Assembly: GCF_029868745.1 (NCBI RefSeq)
Contig: NZ_JARWOP010000244.1
Location: forward strand, 1-39,476
Reading direction: 5' to 3'
Length of the DNA stretch: 39,476 nucleotides
Source of the DNA: Nocardia wallacei
GTDB taxonomy: Bacteria > Actinomycetota > Actinomycetes > Mycobacteriales > Mycobacteriaceae
Shown: piece after piece, positions 16,655-25,520 of the stretch
Layout of the letters: each line of letters starts with the position of its first letter
Numbering within the stretch: position 1 is the first letter of the stretch
Made by a program: the position numbers and the translations under genes
Notes under the pieces: model-generated
Seen by the model: the letters and a program-made list of their open reading frames with translations, nothing else
Told to the model about the DNA's origin: nothing
Database searches by the model: none

Positions 16655-17746
16655 TCACCGGATCGGAGCCGACGGCACTGTGAGGTACAACGGTGGCGCA
16701 AAGTTCCGCGGTCGATGGCGGCTCAGGTAGTCCCGTAGCGCCTCGGTCGCCAACGGATCCGTCGCACCCACCAACTCGGCAATTCGCCGGATCGTGAGCG
16801 CATCGACACCGCGCGCGACAGCGCTTACCGCATGCCGATCGATGTAGTTCAGCACATCCTGCGCGGGCATCCGCGATACCAGTCGCCTCTCCGCTTTCTC
16901 GCGCTCGATATCGATGTCGCTGTAACCGCGACGAACGCGCAGTATTGTCTCGATCTCGCCAAGCGACGACGTCTCCGTCAACAGCGACGCCAGCGACGCC
17001 TCGGACGCCGAGGTAGCAGGCACTTGGACTACACGAGTCGAAAGATCGGTCACATCGATGACCGCACCGCGCTGCGTTTCGACCAATCCACGCCAGCCGA
17101 TCGCCGCAGCGGCAAGAAGGGCGTTCGCTTCGGATGGATGCCACGACCAAACCGGAATCAGCCGACGCGCGTGTGAGGCCGTCAGATCCACGACATGTTC
17201 CGCACCCAGCACCGTCAGGCGATCCTCGACCTGCTCGCGAGCCAGCTCGCCGTCGAGCCCGGCTCCAGCTACCAGCACACGTGCAGGCATACCTGTCGAC
17301 ACCGCTGCCGCCAGCGCAGCGGAGTCAGCCAGCGGACTCCGCAGCTCCGGCTCGTGCCCCACAGCGACGATGTCGCCACCGACGTCGATTACGAGCACCT
17401 CCTCCACACCGAAAACTGTTGCAGCTCTTCGGATCTGACGCGCCAGGTCCCGCACGCCTCCGTCGAGGTCCATGAGCAACAGTGGAACGTCCAGATGTCC
17501 GGCGAGGCGCGGCAGCGTCGACAATCCGATTCGCAGGCCGCTCGACGGCGACACCTGCCACACACCACCACGGTCGACCAGTCCGGCGAAATCGCTACGC
17601 GACCTGGGACCAGGCGTAGGGTCGACCATCAGCCGATCCCACGAGTAACTCATGATCGCCGCCACCTCACCCGGTAACGCGGAGCCGAGAAGCGCAGCCG
17701 TGACGGCATCACCGCCTCCACCGGCCGCTACCGCAATCGCTGTCAT
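16655..17746 (-). CDS. DUF1152 family protein
   Basis: 363-residue cytoplasmic protein of the uncharacterised DUF1152 family. The N-terminus MTAIAVAAGGGGDAVTAALL is a Gly-rich nucleotide-type loop, followed by SYSWDRLMVDPTPGPRSRSDF and VEEVLVIDVGGDIVAVGHEPELRSPLAD, both typical of the family. The C-terminal 60 residues (DYLSRHRPRNFAPPLYLTVPS) form a separate helical end. It is divergent from the GntR gene with 73 bp between starts, so that regulator probably controls it. Biochemical function is unknown; the GGGGD loop and the VGGD motif suggest binding of a phosphorylated or nucleotide ligand, which is inference. Confidence 0.85.
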   Translation of the reverse strand: MTAIAVAAGGGGDAVTAALLGSALPGEVAAIMSYSWDRLMVDPTPGPRSRSDFAGLVDRGGVWQVSPSSGLRIGLSTLPRLAGHLDVPLLLMDLDGGVRDLARQIRRAATVFGVEEVLVIDVGGDIVAVGHEPELRSPLADSAALAAAVSTGMPARVLVAGAGLDGELAREQVEDRLTVLGAEHVVDLTASHARRLIPVWSWHPSEANALLAAAAIGWRGLVETQRGAVIDVTDLSTRVVQVPATSASEASLASLLTETSSLGEIETILRVRRGYSDIDIEREKAERRLVSRMPAQDVLNYIDRHAVSAVARGVDALTIRRIAELVGATDPLATEALRDYLSRHRPRNFAPPLYLTVPSAPIR

Positions 17747-17785
17747 TCTCGATCAGCCGCCCAACGCGCGATCTCTACACTGGCT

Positions 17786-17807
17786 AGTGGCATATGGTAC
17801 TCGAGTA
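17786..17807. promoter_or_regulatory. Operator-like region between DUF1152 and gntR genes
   Basis: Contains AGTGGCATA (17786-17794), repeated exactly at 18632-18640 upstream of the next gene, and the perfect palindrome TACTCGAGTA (17798-17807) overlapping the ribosome binding site of the GntR gene. Shared words at both promoters suggest autoregulation by the GntR protein. Confidence 0.45.
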
Positions 17808-17819
17808 GAGGATATAGAT

Positions 17820-18566
17820 TTGCCCGAGATCGAAGAGGTGCTTCCGAAGTATCTCCAAATTGCTGGCTACCTGCGCGATCAGATCATCCGAGGCGACTTG
17901 GAGCCCGGCGCTGAAGTGCCCTCGGAACGGGAACTCGCGACGGCGTGGAACGTAGCCCGGCCGACCGCAAGCAAGGCCCTGCAAGCTCTGCGCCAGCAAG
18001 GACTGGTCGAATCACGGCGCGGATCGGGCACCTACGTCCGCCAACCGAATGCGGCGCCGCGTGCACGAGAGCGATACGCACGCGCCGCGATGGCGGGAAC
18101 GATGTACTCCGACGCCGAGCACATCGAGTTCCCAGTGGTCGCTATCGTCGACGCGCCCGCTCACGTCACTTCCGCACTCGGGCTGGAAGCGAACGCACGT
18201 GTCATCCAGCGCCAGCGGATCATTCGCAACGAGAAGACCGGGCCGACCGAATTGTCGACCTCATGGTTCCCGGCGTCACTGGCCGATGTGGCACCCCGGC
18301 TGCTGGTGGCCGAGCGAATTCGAGGTGGCACTCTGCCGTACCTCGCGGAAGCGCTCGATGTGCGACTCGCATATGCGCGAGACCAAGTGTGCGCACGACT
18401 CGCCACCGAGGAGGAGCGCACGGCGCTCGGACTCCCCGATGCGTCGCCGGCGCTGGTGTACTGGCTGACCATGTATGCCTCGAACGATCAACCGGTCCAA
18501 TTCGACGAGGCCGTGTATCCACCCGAACGCTGGGCGTTCCGCCTCGAGTATCCGATCGATTTCTGA
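17820..18566 (+). CDS. GntR-family transcriptional regulator (HutC type, UTRA domain)
   Basis: 248-residue regulator. Residues 8-75 are a GntR winged helix: KYLQIAGYLRDQIIRGDLEPG, then SERELATAWNVARPTASKALQALRQQGLVE, then RRGSGTYVR. Residues 100-245 are a UTRA-type effector domain ending QPVQFDEAVYPPERWAFRLEYPIDF. The effector is not predictable. TTG at 17820 is chosen as start because AGAGGA sits 7 nt upstream (17807-17812) and the protein then begins MPEIEEVLPKYLQ, as usual in this family; an in-frame GTG at 17787 is the alternative. It is divergent from DUF1152 and followed after 133 bp by two small genes, with operator-like repeats on both sides. It is probably a local repressor of both flanks. 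Confidence 0.92.
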   Translation: MPEIEEVLPKYLQIAGYLRDQIIRGDLEPGAEVPSERELATAWNVARPTASKALQALRQQGLVESRRGSGTYVRQPNAAPRARERYARAAMAGTMYSDAEHIEFPVVAIVDAPAHVTSALGLEANARVIQRQRIIRNEKTGPTELSTSWFPASLADVAPRLLVAERIRGGTLPYLAEALDVRLAYARDQVCARLATEEERTALGLPDASPALVYWLTMYASNDQPVQFDEAVYPPERWAFRLEYPIDF

Positions 18567-18608
18567 CCCTCCCCCTCTCCCTCCGGAAAGTTTCCACACT
18601 TGCACGAG

Positions 18609-18645
18609 TGGACTAGGCCACTTGATGTAGAAGTGGCATAGTCCA
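18609..18645. promoter_or_regulatory. 15-bp inverted repeat, probable GntR operator
   Basis: Arms 18609-18623 and 18631-18645 pair with one mismatch around a 7-nt spacer. The left arm contains TGGACTAGGCCA, which fits the TGGnCTAGnCCA operator pattern of HutC/DasR-type GntR repressors. The right arm contains AGTGGCATA, shared with the gntR promoter region. It lies 55 bp before the next ATG, where an operator is expected. It could also fold as a hairpin behind gntR, but no U-tract follows. Confidence 0.6.
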
Positions 18646-18699
18646 GTCATCAGAATCGAGCAGCGGCCCGACTGGGCTCGTCACGAACGGAAACGCACC

Positions 18700-19293
18700 A
18701 TGGAAGACGAAACGAAAACACCGGAACAGCTTGCGATCTGCTTTCTCCGGCCGGACCTCTCGGCCGACACGGTCGCGGACAAGCGCGACATGCGCGACCT
18801 CGGCGAGCGGCTCGGCTACACGGTCGGCGAGATTGTCGAGATCGAACCTCGCCGTGAAGGACCTTGGGCCACAGTAGGTAGCGCAATCGCCCACACCGGC
18901 GCCGCCGCCGTGATCGTGCCCGACCTCGAGCACGTTGACGGGATTGATCGACATATCCGTGACCAAGCGAAGCTGATCACCGCCGAAGGTGAGCGTATCC
19001 TCGAACGCACCGGTTTGCGCGACGCCTTCAACGCCGCCGCAGCAGGTATCAGCGCGACCTCGCCACAACATGGCGACCATGGATCTATGCGCCCGAACCG
19101 AGCGCTCCGCTCGCGCACAAGCGGCCCTGATGCGCCCCCGCCCAACGGCATTCGGGTGGGTCGATCCCGAAATCTGCACCGCACCGACCTGGGACCAAGC
19201 TCGGATCCAACGGCTCGCCCGGCACCTCGGCTACCTGATCATCTGGCCGGAACCGTCGATAGTCCCACTGCCCGACCAGGTCCGCGCCACTGA
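18700..19293 (+). CDS. Small protein of unknown function with resolvase-like alpha/beta pattern
   Basis: 197-residue open frame. Residues 10-110 have a clear alternating pattern (LAICFLRPDLSADT, then RLGYTVGEIVEIEP, then AAAVIVPDLEHVDGIDRHI) reminiscent of a serine-recombinase N-terminal fold, but the catalytic Ser motif is not clear. This resemblance is tentative. From about residue 120 the coding signal weakens: wobble-position GC falls and the sequence becomes Pro/Arg-rich. That part overlaps the next gene by 215 bp in another frame, so the natural C-terminus may be near 19080 and the present one may reflect a frameshift. The gene follows the probable GntR operator at 18609-18645. Confidence 0.6.
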   Translation: MEDETKTPEQLAICFLRPDLSADTVADKRDMRDLGERLGYTVGEIVEIEPRREGPWATVGSAIAHTGAAAVIVPDLEHVDGIDRHIRDQAKLITAEGERILERTGLRDAFNAAAAGISATSPQHGDHGSMRPNRALRSRTSGPDAPPPNGIRVGRSRNLHRTDLGPSSDPTARPAPRLPDHLAGTVDSPTARPGPRH

Positions 19294-19440
19294 CACCGAC
19301 GTCCTGATCACGCCTGCACCAGAGCACCTGACCGTGTTGACCATCAACGCACTGCTAGCTTCGTCGATGTCGAAATCCTCTCGCCCCGGCTGAGTTTCAC
19401 CCGTTGGTCGATGGTCCCCTCGGGACAGTTCGAGCGTTGA
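19079..19440 (+). pseudogene. Small unknown protein gene, frameshifted near 19358
   Basis: Starts at ATG 19079 (MDLCARTERSARAQ) and shows good coding bias through GWVDPEICTAPTWDQARIQRL, LGYLIIWPEPSIVPL and TDVLITPAPEHLTVLTINALL. In the present frame it then turns into ASSMSKSSRPG and stops at 19390-19392. Adding one base at about 19356-19360 restores a well-coded continuation, FVDVEILSPRLSFTRWSMV, ending at TGA 19438-19440. A 1-nt deletion or a sequencing error is therefore likely. The protein has the same alternating strand/helix style as the gene it overlaps and may act with it. Function unknown. Confidence 0.6.
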
Positions 19441-19522
19441 GAAGAAATCTGGGGTGTTCGCCTCGCATTGTGCGTCGGCCGAGAGGATCGAGAGGTGTCC
19501 GTGCCGAAACGTTATGTGAGAC

Positions 19523-20746
19523 CTACGATTTGGCCGATGCCGTGATCGGCGGGCCGGCCGGGGAACCGATGTCCGGCAACCCCGCGTAGTCGGGCAACTC
19601 GACGCCGTTGATCGCGCGGTCGATCAGGTCGGTGAACCATTCGCTCTCGAAATCGACGTTCGGCTCGGCGTCCGGTTCCGAGGCCTCGCGGCTGTGCACG
19701 TGGAGTCGGCCGATTTCCTGGTTGGCCTCGACGAACGGACGCATTCGTGCCTCGTAGGCGGCGAAACCGGCCGCCGGGTCCCATCCGGCGGCGGCCAGCT
19801 CGCCGGCCAGCACGTAGGCGCCGATCAGGGCCAAGCCGGTGCCCGCTCCGGACATCGGCGACGCGCTGAATGCCGCGTCCCCGAGCAGTCCCACCCGTCC
19901 GTTCGACCAGCGGTCCATCACCACCTGGGCGACCTGGTCGAGGTAGAAGTCCGGGGTGTCGTCCAGGTGCGCGAGAATGTCCTCGGTCCGCCAGCCGAAC
20001 CCGGACATCCGCTCGCGCAGCAGGCGCTTCTGGCCCTCGATGTCGCGGTAGTCGACGTCGAAATCGACTGCGGGAAACGAGAACATGGCCATCGCGCGGG
20101 TGGCGTCCGGGACCGGCCGCAGACCGGCCGAGCGCCCGGACTCCTGGAAGTCGATCATCCAGCGGTCCAGCCCGAACTCGTTGGGCACGCTGTAGAAGGC
20201 CAGCACGAGTCCGAGATGGCGGACGAACTGCTCATGCGGCCCGAAGACCATCGCCCGCAGCGACGAGTGCAGCCCGTCCGTCCCGATTACCAGATCGAAG
20301 CGCCGCCGGCCGCCGCCCTCGAAGGTCACGTCGACCCCGTCCGCGTCCTGGGTGAGTTCGGCGATGCGGTCGCCGAAGAGGTACTCGACACCGTCGCGGG
20401 TGTCGTCGTAGAGCACCTGAGACAGGTCTCCGCGCAGGATCTCGATCTCCGAGATGTACCCGTCGCCGTCGTGGTCGTCCGCGCTGTAGGTCTCCAGCAC
20501 GTTCCCGGCCGCGTCCACGGTGTGCGCGCCGGCGGTGTCGGTACAGGCCGCGCGCACCGCCGCGTCCAGCCCCATCCGGCCGATGACATCCTTGGCCACT
20601 CCGCGCGCGTCCACCGCCTGCCCGCCGGGACGCAGCCCGGGAGCCCGCTCCACCACGGTCACCTCGGCCCCGCGCCGGTGCAGCCAGTGGGCCAGCGCGG
20701 GCCCCGCGATACTCGCTCCCGCTACCAACACCCTGATACCACTCAC
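19523..20746 (-). CDS. FAD-dependent monooxygenase (PHBH-type aromatic hydroxylase family)
   Basis: 407-residue flavoprotein. The dinucleotide fold is at the N-terminus (VLVAGASIAGPALAHWLHRRGAEVTVVERAP). The DG motif is in DLVIGTDGLHSSLR at about residue 165. The FAD ribityl-binding GD motif is in GRVGLLGDAAFSASPMSGAGTGLALIGAYVLAGEL at about 290-325. Family members use NAD(P)H and O2 to hydroxylate aromatic or polyketide rings; some, as in TetX-like enzymes, inactivate drugs. The substrate here is unknown. GTG 20746 has GGAGG 6 nt upstream, a very clear start. It lies 137 bp downstream of the alpha/beta hydrolase gene on the same strand, so shared transcription is possible. Confidence 0.92.
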   Translation of the reverse strand: MSGIRVLVAGASIAGPALAHWLHRRGAEVTVVERAPGLRPGGQAVDARGVAKDVIGRMGLDAAVRAACTDTAGAHTVDAAGNVLETYSADDHDGDGYISEIEILRGDLSQVLYDDTRDGVEYLFGDRIAELTQDADGVDVTFEGGGRRRFDLVIGTDGLHSSLRAMVFGPHEQFVRHLGLVLAFYSVPNEFGLDRWMIDFQESGRSAGLRPVPDATRAMAMFSFPAVDFDVDYRDIEGQKRLLRERMSGFGWRTEDILAHLDDTPDFYLDQVAQVVMDRWSNGRVGLLGDAAFSASPMSGAGTGLALIGAYVLAGELAAAGWDPAAGFAAYEARMRPFVEANQEIGRLHVHSREASEPDAEPNVDFESEWFTDLIDRAINGVELPDYAGLPDIGSPAGPPITASAKS

Positions 20747-20883
20747 TGCGTGCCTCCATGTGCTTCCGCCCGCGCCGGCACGGTTCCGGCGCGGGTCCAC
20801 CGCTGCCGGTGTGTATCCAGTGGTATCGACGGCCGAGCCGCACAGAAATCATCGGCTCGGCCGAGCGCAGGTGATTTCGCGAG

Positions 20884-21753
20884 TCACCGACCACGTAAAC
20901 CAGACGGATCCTGGAAAAGATCCGGCGGCGTCGGGACCGCATCATCGAGGAACGCGTTCACCATCGGCGCCAGTACCGCCGACTCGCCGAAGATGCCGAT
21001 ATGCGAGGTCGCCGGCAGAATTGCCAAGCGCGCGACGGGAATTCGCTGTAAGGCTCCGGCCGCTGCCGCTTCCTCGTCGCCACCACCGCGCAGCGTGAAC
21101 ATCGCCAACGCGTGCTCGAGCCGTAGCGCATCCGCATCCCCGGCGATGACCATGGTCTTCGCGGCGATCGAACGCATCTGCGCGTCGCTGATGTTCTGGT
21201 CCTCGATGCTCAGGACCTTCATCTTCTCGAGGTAGGCATCGAACGCCGCGGCGTCCGGCGTGTGCTCCTCGAATGCCCTCGCGACGGACGTACCGGCAAA
21301 GGCCGCGGCGCTGAGTCCCCTGATGGCCTCCAGCACCGACGGGTACCAGCCGTCGGCGCGGAAGGTGGCCGACAGCGAGACCAGCTTGTCGACGAGGCCC
21401 GGGTGGCGGAGCGCGAGTTGCAGCGCGACCCCGCCGCCTTGGGAGTAGCCCAGCACAGCCGCGCGCTCGACCCGCAACGCGCGCAGCAACGCCGCGGCGT
21501 CGTCGGCGAACTGCTCGTAGGACATCTCCCGCGAGGTATCCGGAGTGCGGCCGTGCCCTTGCTGATCGAAGACGATCACGGTGCGTGTGCCCGCGAAGGC
21601 GGACACCCAGGACCTCATCGAGTCGGTGGACATGAACCCGCCGGGAATCAGCAGCAGCGGAGGCGTTTTCGACTCGCCGCCGTACATCTCGTAGTAGATG
21701 CTCAGACCGTTGAGCGGCAGATGACCGCTGCGCGTCGGCGGCATTGCCGTCAC
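20884..21753 (-). CDS. Alpha/beta hydrolase
   Basis: 289-residue serine hydrolase. The oxyanion-loop sequence LLLIPGGFMS, the nucleophile elbow GYSQGGG (Ser at about residue 118), the acid MVIAGDADALRLEHA and the His in ILPATSHIGIFGE make a complete triad in the right order. Between them lies a helical lid (about residues 155-205). GTG 21753 overlaps the stop of the PIG-L gene as GTGA, which suggests translational coupling; AGGA lies about 9 nt upstream. An in-frame ATG at 21744 is possible. The substrate is unknown; coupling to a PIG-L deacetylase suggests related small-molecule or glycoconjugate processing. Confidence 0.9.
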   Translation of the reverse strand: MTAMPPTRSGHLPLNGLSIYYEMYGGESKTPPLLLIPGGFMSTDSMRSWVSAFAGTRTVIVFDQQGHGRTPDTSREMSYEQFADDAAALLRALRVERAAVLGYSQGGGVALQLALRHPGLVDKLVSLSATFRADGWYPSVLEAIRGLSAAAFAGTSVARAFEEHTPDAAAFDAYLEKMKVLSIEDQNISDAQMRSIAAKTMVIAGDADALRLEHALAMFTLRGGGDEEAAAAGALQRIPVARLAILPATSHIGIFGESAVLAPMVNAFLDDAVPTPPDLFQDPSGLRGR

Positions 21754-22517
21754 TGCGACGGGTCCTGCGTGTCCTCGGTAGCGAATTCCGGCGGTGCTTG
21801 CAGGTCGTGGGCGCGGAACAGGACGGCGTGCGCGACACCCATGGCCTTGCCGCTCATTGCGGTGAACTGCGGGATGAAGTCGGCGGGAGCCGGGTGGTCC
21901 GGGAGCGCGGCGAGGTAGGCGGCGTGCGCCTCGAGCGAGGCGACGCCGCGGCGCAGCGGCTCTCCCGTGATATCGACGCCGTGGGTCACCGAGCCGCCCA
22001 GCCCCGGGACGATGTACCAGCGCACGGAGTGCGGTTCGAGGTTCTCGTCGTCGATCTGCTCCGGGAAGACCCACCGATTGCCCGCGTCGCGCAGCGCGTC
22101 GAGCGTCGCGAGCCCGGCCGCGCGGTGGTCGGCCTGATCGAAACCGTAGGGCGTCTCGACGTCGTAGCTCGTGCCGAGTACGACGTCGGGCTTGAACCGG
22201 CGGATCTCCCGGCAGATGTCCCGGCGCAGGTCCAAGCCGTAGACGAGCACCCCGTCCGGATGTTCGAGGATGGTCAGGTGCTCGACCCCGACGGCGGCGC
22301 AGGCAGCCTGCTGCTCGGCGACGCGCAGGCGCGCTGTCTCCTCGGGCGGGTTCGGCATACCGGCCTCGCCGCGGGTGAGCAGCAGATAACCGACCTCGAT
22401 GCCGCGGTCGGTCCAGCGAGCGACCGCCGCGGACGTGCCGTACTCCATGTCGTCGGGGTGCGCGACGACACAGAGCACGCGCTGGAAGGACTCCTCGGGG
22501 AGTGCAGGCAAGGTCAT
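21750..22517 (-). CDS. PIG-L family deacetylase
   Basis: 255-residue zinc-dependent N-deacetylase of the LmbE/PIG-L family, the group that includes mycothiol enzymes MshB and Mca. The zinc motif HPDD is in VLCVVAHPDDMEYGTSAAVARW (about residues 20-23), the second metal region is DQADHRAAGLATLDALRD (the third ligand is the His in ADHR), and the C-terminal part holds SVTHGVDITGEPLRRGVASLEAHAAYLAAL. ATG 22517 lies only 10 nt after the nrdE stop, so it is almost certainly on the nrdHIE transcript. The 3' end overlaps the hydrolase start by GTGA. It looks too unlike MshB/Mca to assign a mycothiol role; the substrate is unknown. Confidence 0.92.
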   Translation of the reverse strand: MTLPALPEESFQRVLCVVAHPDDMEYGTSAAVARWTDRGIEVGYLLLTRGEAGMPNPPEETARLRVAEQQAACAAVGVEHLTILEHPDGVLVYGLDLRRDICREIRRFKPDVVLGTSYDVETPYGFDQADHRAAGLATLDALRDAGNRWVFPEQIDDENLEPHSVRWYIVPGLGGSVTHGVDITGEPLRRGVASLEAHAAYLAALPDHPAPADFIPQFTAMSGKAMGVAHAVLFRAHDLQAPPEFATEDTQDPSQ

Positions 22518-22527
22518 GCGTATAGCT

Positions 22528-24660
22528 CTACAGCATGCAGCTGACACATCCCTCGACTTCGGTGCCCTCCAAAGCCATCTGGCGGATACGGATGTAGTAG
22601 AGCGTCTTGATGCCCTTGCGCCAGGCATAGATCTGGGCGCGGTTGACATCGCGGGTGGTGGCGGTGTCCTTGAAGAACAAGGTCAGCGACAGGCCCTGAT
22701 CCACGTGCTGGGTGGCGGCGGCGTAGGTGTCGATGATCTTCTCGTAGCCGATCTCGTAGGCGTCCTCGAAGTAGTCGAGGTTGTCGTTGTCGAGATAGGG
22801 CGCCGGGTAGTAGACGCGGCCGATCTTGCCTTCCTTGCGGATCTCGATCTTCGACGCCACCGGGTGGATCGAGCTGGTGGAGTGGTTGATGTAGGAGATC
22901 GAGCCCGTGGGGGGCACGGCCTGCAGGTTCTGGTTGTAGAGGCCGTGGGCCATCACCGAGGACTTCAGTTCGCGCCAGTCGTCCTGGGTCGGGATGTGCA
23001 CACCGGCGTCGGCGAAGATCTGCCGCACGCGCTCGGTCTCCGGTTCCCACGCCCGCTCGGTGTACTTGTCGAAGTACTCGCCGCTGGCGTACTTCGACTC
23101 CGCGAAACCGCCGAAGGACTGCCCGCGCTCGATGGCCAGCTTGTTCGACGCCCGAATCGCGTGATAGGCGACCGTGTAGAAGTAGATGTTGGTGAAGTCG
23201 ACGCCCTCGTCGGACCCGTAATGCACCCGCTCGCGCGCCAGATACCCGTGCAGGTTCATCTGGCCCAGGCCGATGGCGTGGGATTGGTTGTTGCCCTGCT
23301 CGATCGAGGGCACCGAGTGGATGTGGGTCTGGTCCGAGACCGCGGTCAGCGCGCGGATCGCCGTCTCCACGGTCTTGCCGAAGTCCGGCGAGTCCATCGA
23401 CTTGGCGATGTTGAGCGAACCGAGGTTGCACGAGATGTCCTTGCCCACAACGGCATAGGACAGGTCGTCGTTGAACACCGACGGCGTGGAGACCTGCAGG
23501 ATCTCCGAGCACAGGTTGGAGTGGGTGATCTTGCCGGCGATCGGGTTGGCCCGGTTCACCGTGTCCTCGTACATGATGTACGGGTAGCCCGACTCGAACT
23601 GCAGCTCGGCGATGGTCTGGAAGAACTCGCGGGCGTTGATCTTCGACTTGCGGATGCGCTTGTCGTCGACCATCTCGTGGTACTTCTCGGTGACGTCGAT
23701 GTCGGCGAACGGCACGCCGTAGATGCGCTCGACATCGTAGGGCGAGAACAAATACATGTCCTCGTTCTTCTTCGCCAGCTCGAAGGTGATGTCGGGAATC
23801 ACCACGCCCAGCGACAGCGTCTTGATCCGGATCTTCTCGTCCGCGTTCTCGCGCTTGGTATCGAGGAAGCGGTAGATATCCGGGTGGTGCGCATGCAGAT
23901 ACACCGCACCCGCACCCTGTCGCGCCCCGAGCTGGTTGGCGTAGGAGAACGAATCCTCCAGCAGCTTCATGATCGGAATGACGCCCGACGACTGGTTCTC
24001 GATCTTCTTGATCGGCGCACCGTGCTCACGAATGTTACTGAGCAACAACGCGACTCCGCCGCCACGCTTGGACAGCTGCAACGCGGAATTGATGGAGCGC
24101 CCGATGGACTCCATGTTGTCCTCGATGCGAAGGAGGAAACAGCTCACTGGCTCGCCACGCTGCTTTTTGCCGGAATTGAGGAAGGTGGGGGTGGCGGGTT
24201 GGAAGCGGCCGTCGATGATTTCCTCGACCAGCTCCGACGCCAGGATTTCGTCGCCGGCGGCGAGGGTCAGGGCGACCATGCACACTCGGTCCTCGAAGCG
24301 CTCCAGGTAGCGCTTGCCGTCGAAGGTCTTCAGTGTGTACGAGGTGTAGTACTTGAACGCGCCGAGGAAGGTGGGGAACCGGAACTTCTTGGCGTACGCC
24401 TGCTGGAACAGCTTCTTCACGAAGGCCCGGCTGTACTGCTCGAGCACCTCGGCCTCGTAGTAGTTCTCCTCGACGAGATAGTCGAGCTTCTCGTCGAGGT
24501 TGTGGAAGAAGACCGTGTTCTGATTGACGTGCTGCAGGAAGTACTGGTTGGCGGCCTCGCGGTCCTTGTCGAACTGAATCTCGCCGTTGGGGCCGTAGAG
24601 ATTCAGCATCGCGTTGAGGGCGTGGTAGTCCAAGCCCTCGGTCGACGGATCGCTCGTCAC
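22528..24660 (-). CDS. nrdE: Class Ib ribonucleotide reductase alpha subunit
   Basis: 710-residue catalytic subunit that reduces NDPs to dNDPs. Motifs include [14 protein letters not shown], the active-site regions [18 protein letters not shown] (first redox Cys) and [14 protein letters not shown] (radical Cys), [38 protein letters not shown] and the tail GCVSCML with the shuttle Cys pair. NrdE lacks the N-terminal ATP cone of class Ia enzymes, as here. GTG 24660 lies 8 nt after the nrdI stop; an in-frame TTG at 24711 would overlap nrdI and give 727 residues, close to the 725 of M. tuberculosis NrdE, so the start is unsettled. It is third in nrdH-nrdI-nrdE; the PIG-L gene follows 10 nt later. 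Confidence 0.97.
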   Translation of the reverse strand: MTSDPSTEGLDYHALNAMLNLYGPNGEIQFDKDREAANQYFLQHVNQNTVFFHNLDEKLDYLVEENYYEAEVLEQYSRAFVKKLFQQAYAKKFRFPTFLGAFKYYTSYTLKTFDGKRYLERFEDRVCMVALTLAAGDEILASELVEEIIDGRFQPATPTFLNSGKKQRGEPVSCFLLRIEDNMESIGRSINSALQLSKRGGGVALLLSNIREHGAPIKKIENQSSGVIPIMKLLEDSFSYANQLGARQGAGAVYLHAHHPDIYRFLDTKRENADEKIRIKTLSLGVVIPDITFELAKKNEDMYLFSPYDVERIYGVPFADIDVTEKYHEMVDDKRIRKSKINAREFFQTIAELQFESGYPYIMYEDTVNRANPIAGKITHSNLCSEILQVSTPSVFNDDLSYAVVGKDISCNLGSLNIAKSMDSPDFGKTVETAIRALTAVSDQTHIHSVPSIEQGNNQSHAIGLGQMNLHGYLARERVHYGSDEGVDFTNIYFYTVAYHAIRASNKLAIERGQSFGGFAESKYASGEYFDKYTERAWEPETERVRQIFADAGVHIPTQDDWRELKSSVMAHGLYNQNLQAVPPTGSISYINHSTSSIHPVASKIEIRKEGKIGRVYYPAPYLDNDNLDYFEDAYEIGYEKIIDTYAAATQHVDQGLSLTLFFKDTATTRDVNRAQIYAWRKGIKTLYYIRIRQMALEGTEVEGCVSCML

Positions 24661-24668
24661 CGGGCGCT

Positions 24669-25118
24669 CTAGGCGGGCCGTCTTTCCGGCCGGTGCTGTT
24701 GTCGTTGCCAAAACAATCCCAATCCCTCTCGGACGCGTTCGACGTCCTCGGCGGTTCCCATGAGTTCGAAGCGATACAGGTACGGCACCCCGGCCTTGCG
24801 CGAGATCACCTCTCCCGCATAGCAATACGTATCGCCGAAGTTCGTGTTGCCGGCCGCGATGACGCCGCGCAACAACGCACGATTGTGCGGATCGTTGAGG
24901 AACTTGGCCACCTGACGGGGCACGAATTCCTTGTCGGATCGGTTGCCGCCCAAGACGTGCCGACCGCCCCCGTAGGTGGGGCAGATCAGCACGTAGGGCT
25001 CGTCGACGCGAAGCGATTCGGCGGTGTGGAGCGGAATGCGAACGGCCGGGAGACCCAGCCGCTCGACGAAACGGTGCGTGTTCTCCGACGCGCTCGAGAA
25101 GTAGACCAGGTCGGACAC
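24669..25118 (-). CDS. nrdI: Flavodoxin-like ribonucleotide reductase maturase
   Basis: 149-residue flavodoxin-like protein that supplies the oxidant needed to assemble the Mn2-tyrosyl radical of NrdF. It shows the FMN phosphate loop [15 protein letters not shown] at the start, [10 protein letters not shown] in the middle, and [42 protein letters not shown] 25118 has GGGAG 5 nt upstream. It lies 14 nt downstream of the nrdH stop, in one operon with nrdH and nrdE. Confidence 0.96.
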   Translation of the reverse strand: MSDLVYFSSASENTHRFVERLGLPAVRIPLHTAESLRVDEPYVLICPTYGGGRHVLGGNRSDKEFVPRQVAKFLNDPHNRALLRGVIAAGNTNFGDTYCYAGEVISRKAGVPYLYRFELMGTAEDVERVREGLGLFWQRQQHRPERRPA

Positions 25119-25132
25119 GGCGACTCCCGGAA

Positions 25133-25366
25133 TCAGGCCGCCTGGGTCAGCAGCGACTTGATGCGGTCGGGACGGAAGCCCGACCAGTGCTCCTCGCCGG
25201 CCACGACGACCGGAGCCTGCAGGTAGCCCAGCGCCATCACGTAGTCGCGAGCCTCGGCGTTCTCGGAGATGTCGACGACGGCGTAGTCGATACCCGCCTT
25301 GTCGAGAGCGCGGTAGGTGGCATTGCACTGGACACAAGCGGGCTTGGTGTACACGGTGATGGTCAT
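25133..25366 (-). CDS. nrdH: Glutaredoxin-like NrdH-redoxin
   Basis: 77-residue thioredoxin-fold redoxin that re-reduces NrdE. The active site is CVQC in [21 protein letters not shown], and the C-terminal signature is [21 protein letters not shown], as in actinobacterial NrdH reduced by thioredoxin reductase. ATG 25366 has GAGGG about 6 nt upstream. First gene of the nrdHIE operon; paired NrdR-like boxes lie 155-202 bp upstream. Confidence 0.97.
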   Translation of the reverse strand: MTITVYTKPACVQCNATYRALDKAGIDYAVVDISENAEARDYVMALGYLQAPVVVAGEEHWSGFRPDRIKSLLTQAA

Positions 25367-25520
25367 GAGTGTCCCTCTCTCCTTGCCTTGAATCCGTTTG
25401 CAGTGCACGACTCACAAAGATCCACGTGGTTACTGCGCAAACCCCTGGAAGCGGGCCCGGAAACCCAGGTCGCGGGTACCACCCCGACACTCGAGCTCGC
25501 GTCGTCCTCCAGTGCCGTAG

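Noticed and set aside
18609..18645. Inverted repeat as terminator of gntR
   Set aside because: No T-run follows on the plus strand, and the arms match a GntR operator pattern and lie just before the next gene.
22399..24672. 757-codon open frame on the plus strand
   Set aside because: It is the antisense shadow of nrdE; the minus strand gives a complete, motif-perfect ribonucleotide reductase.
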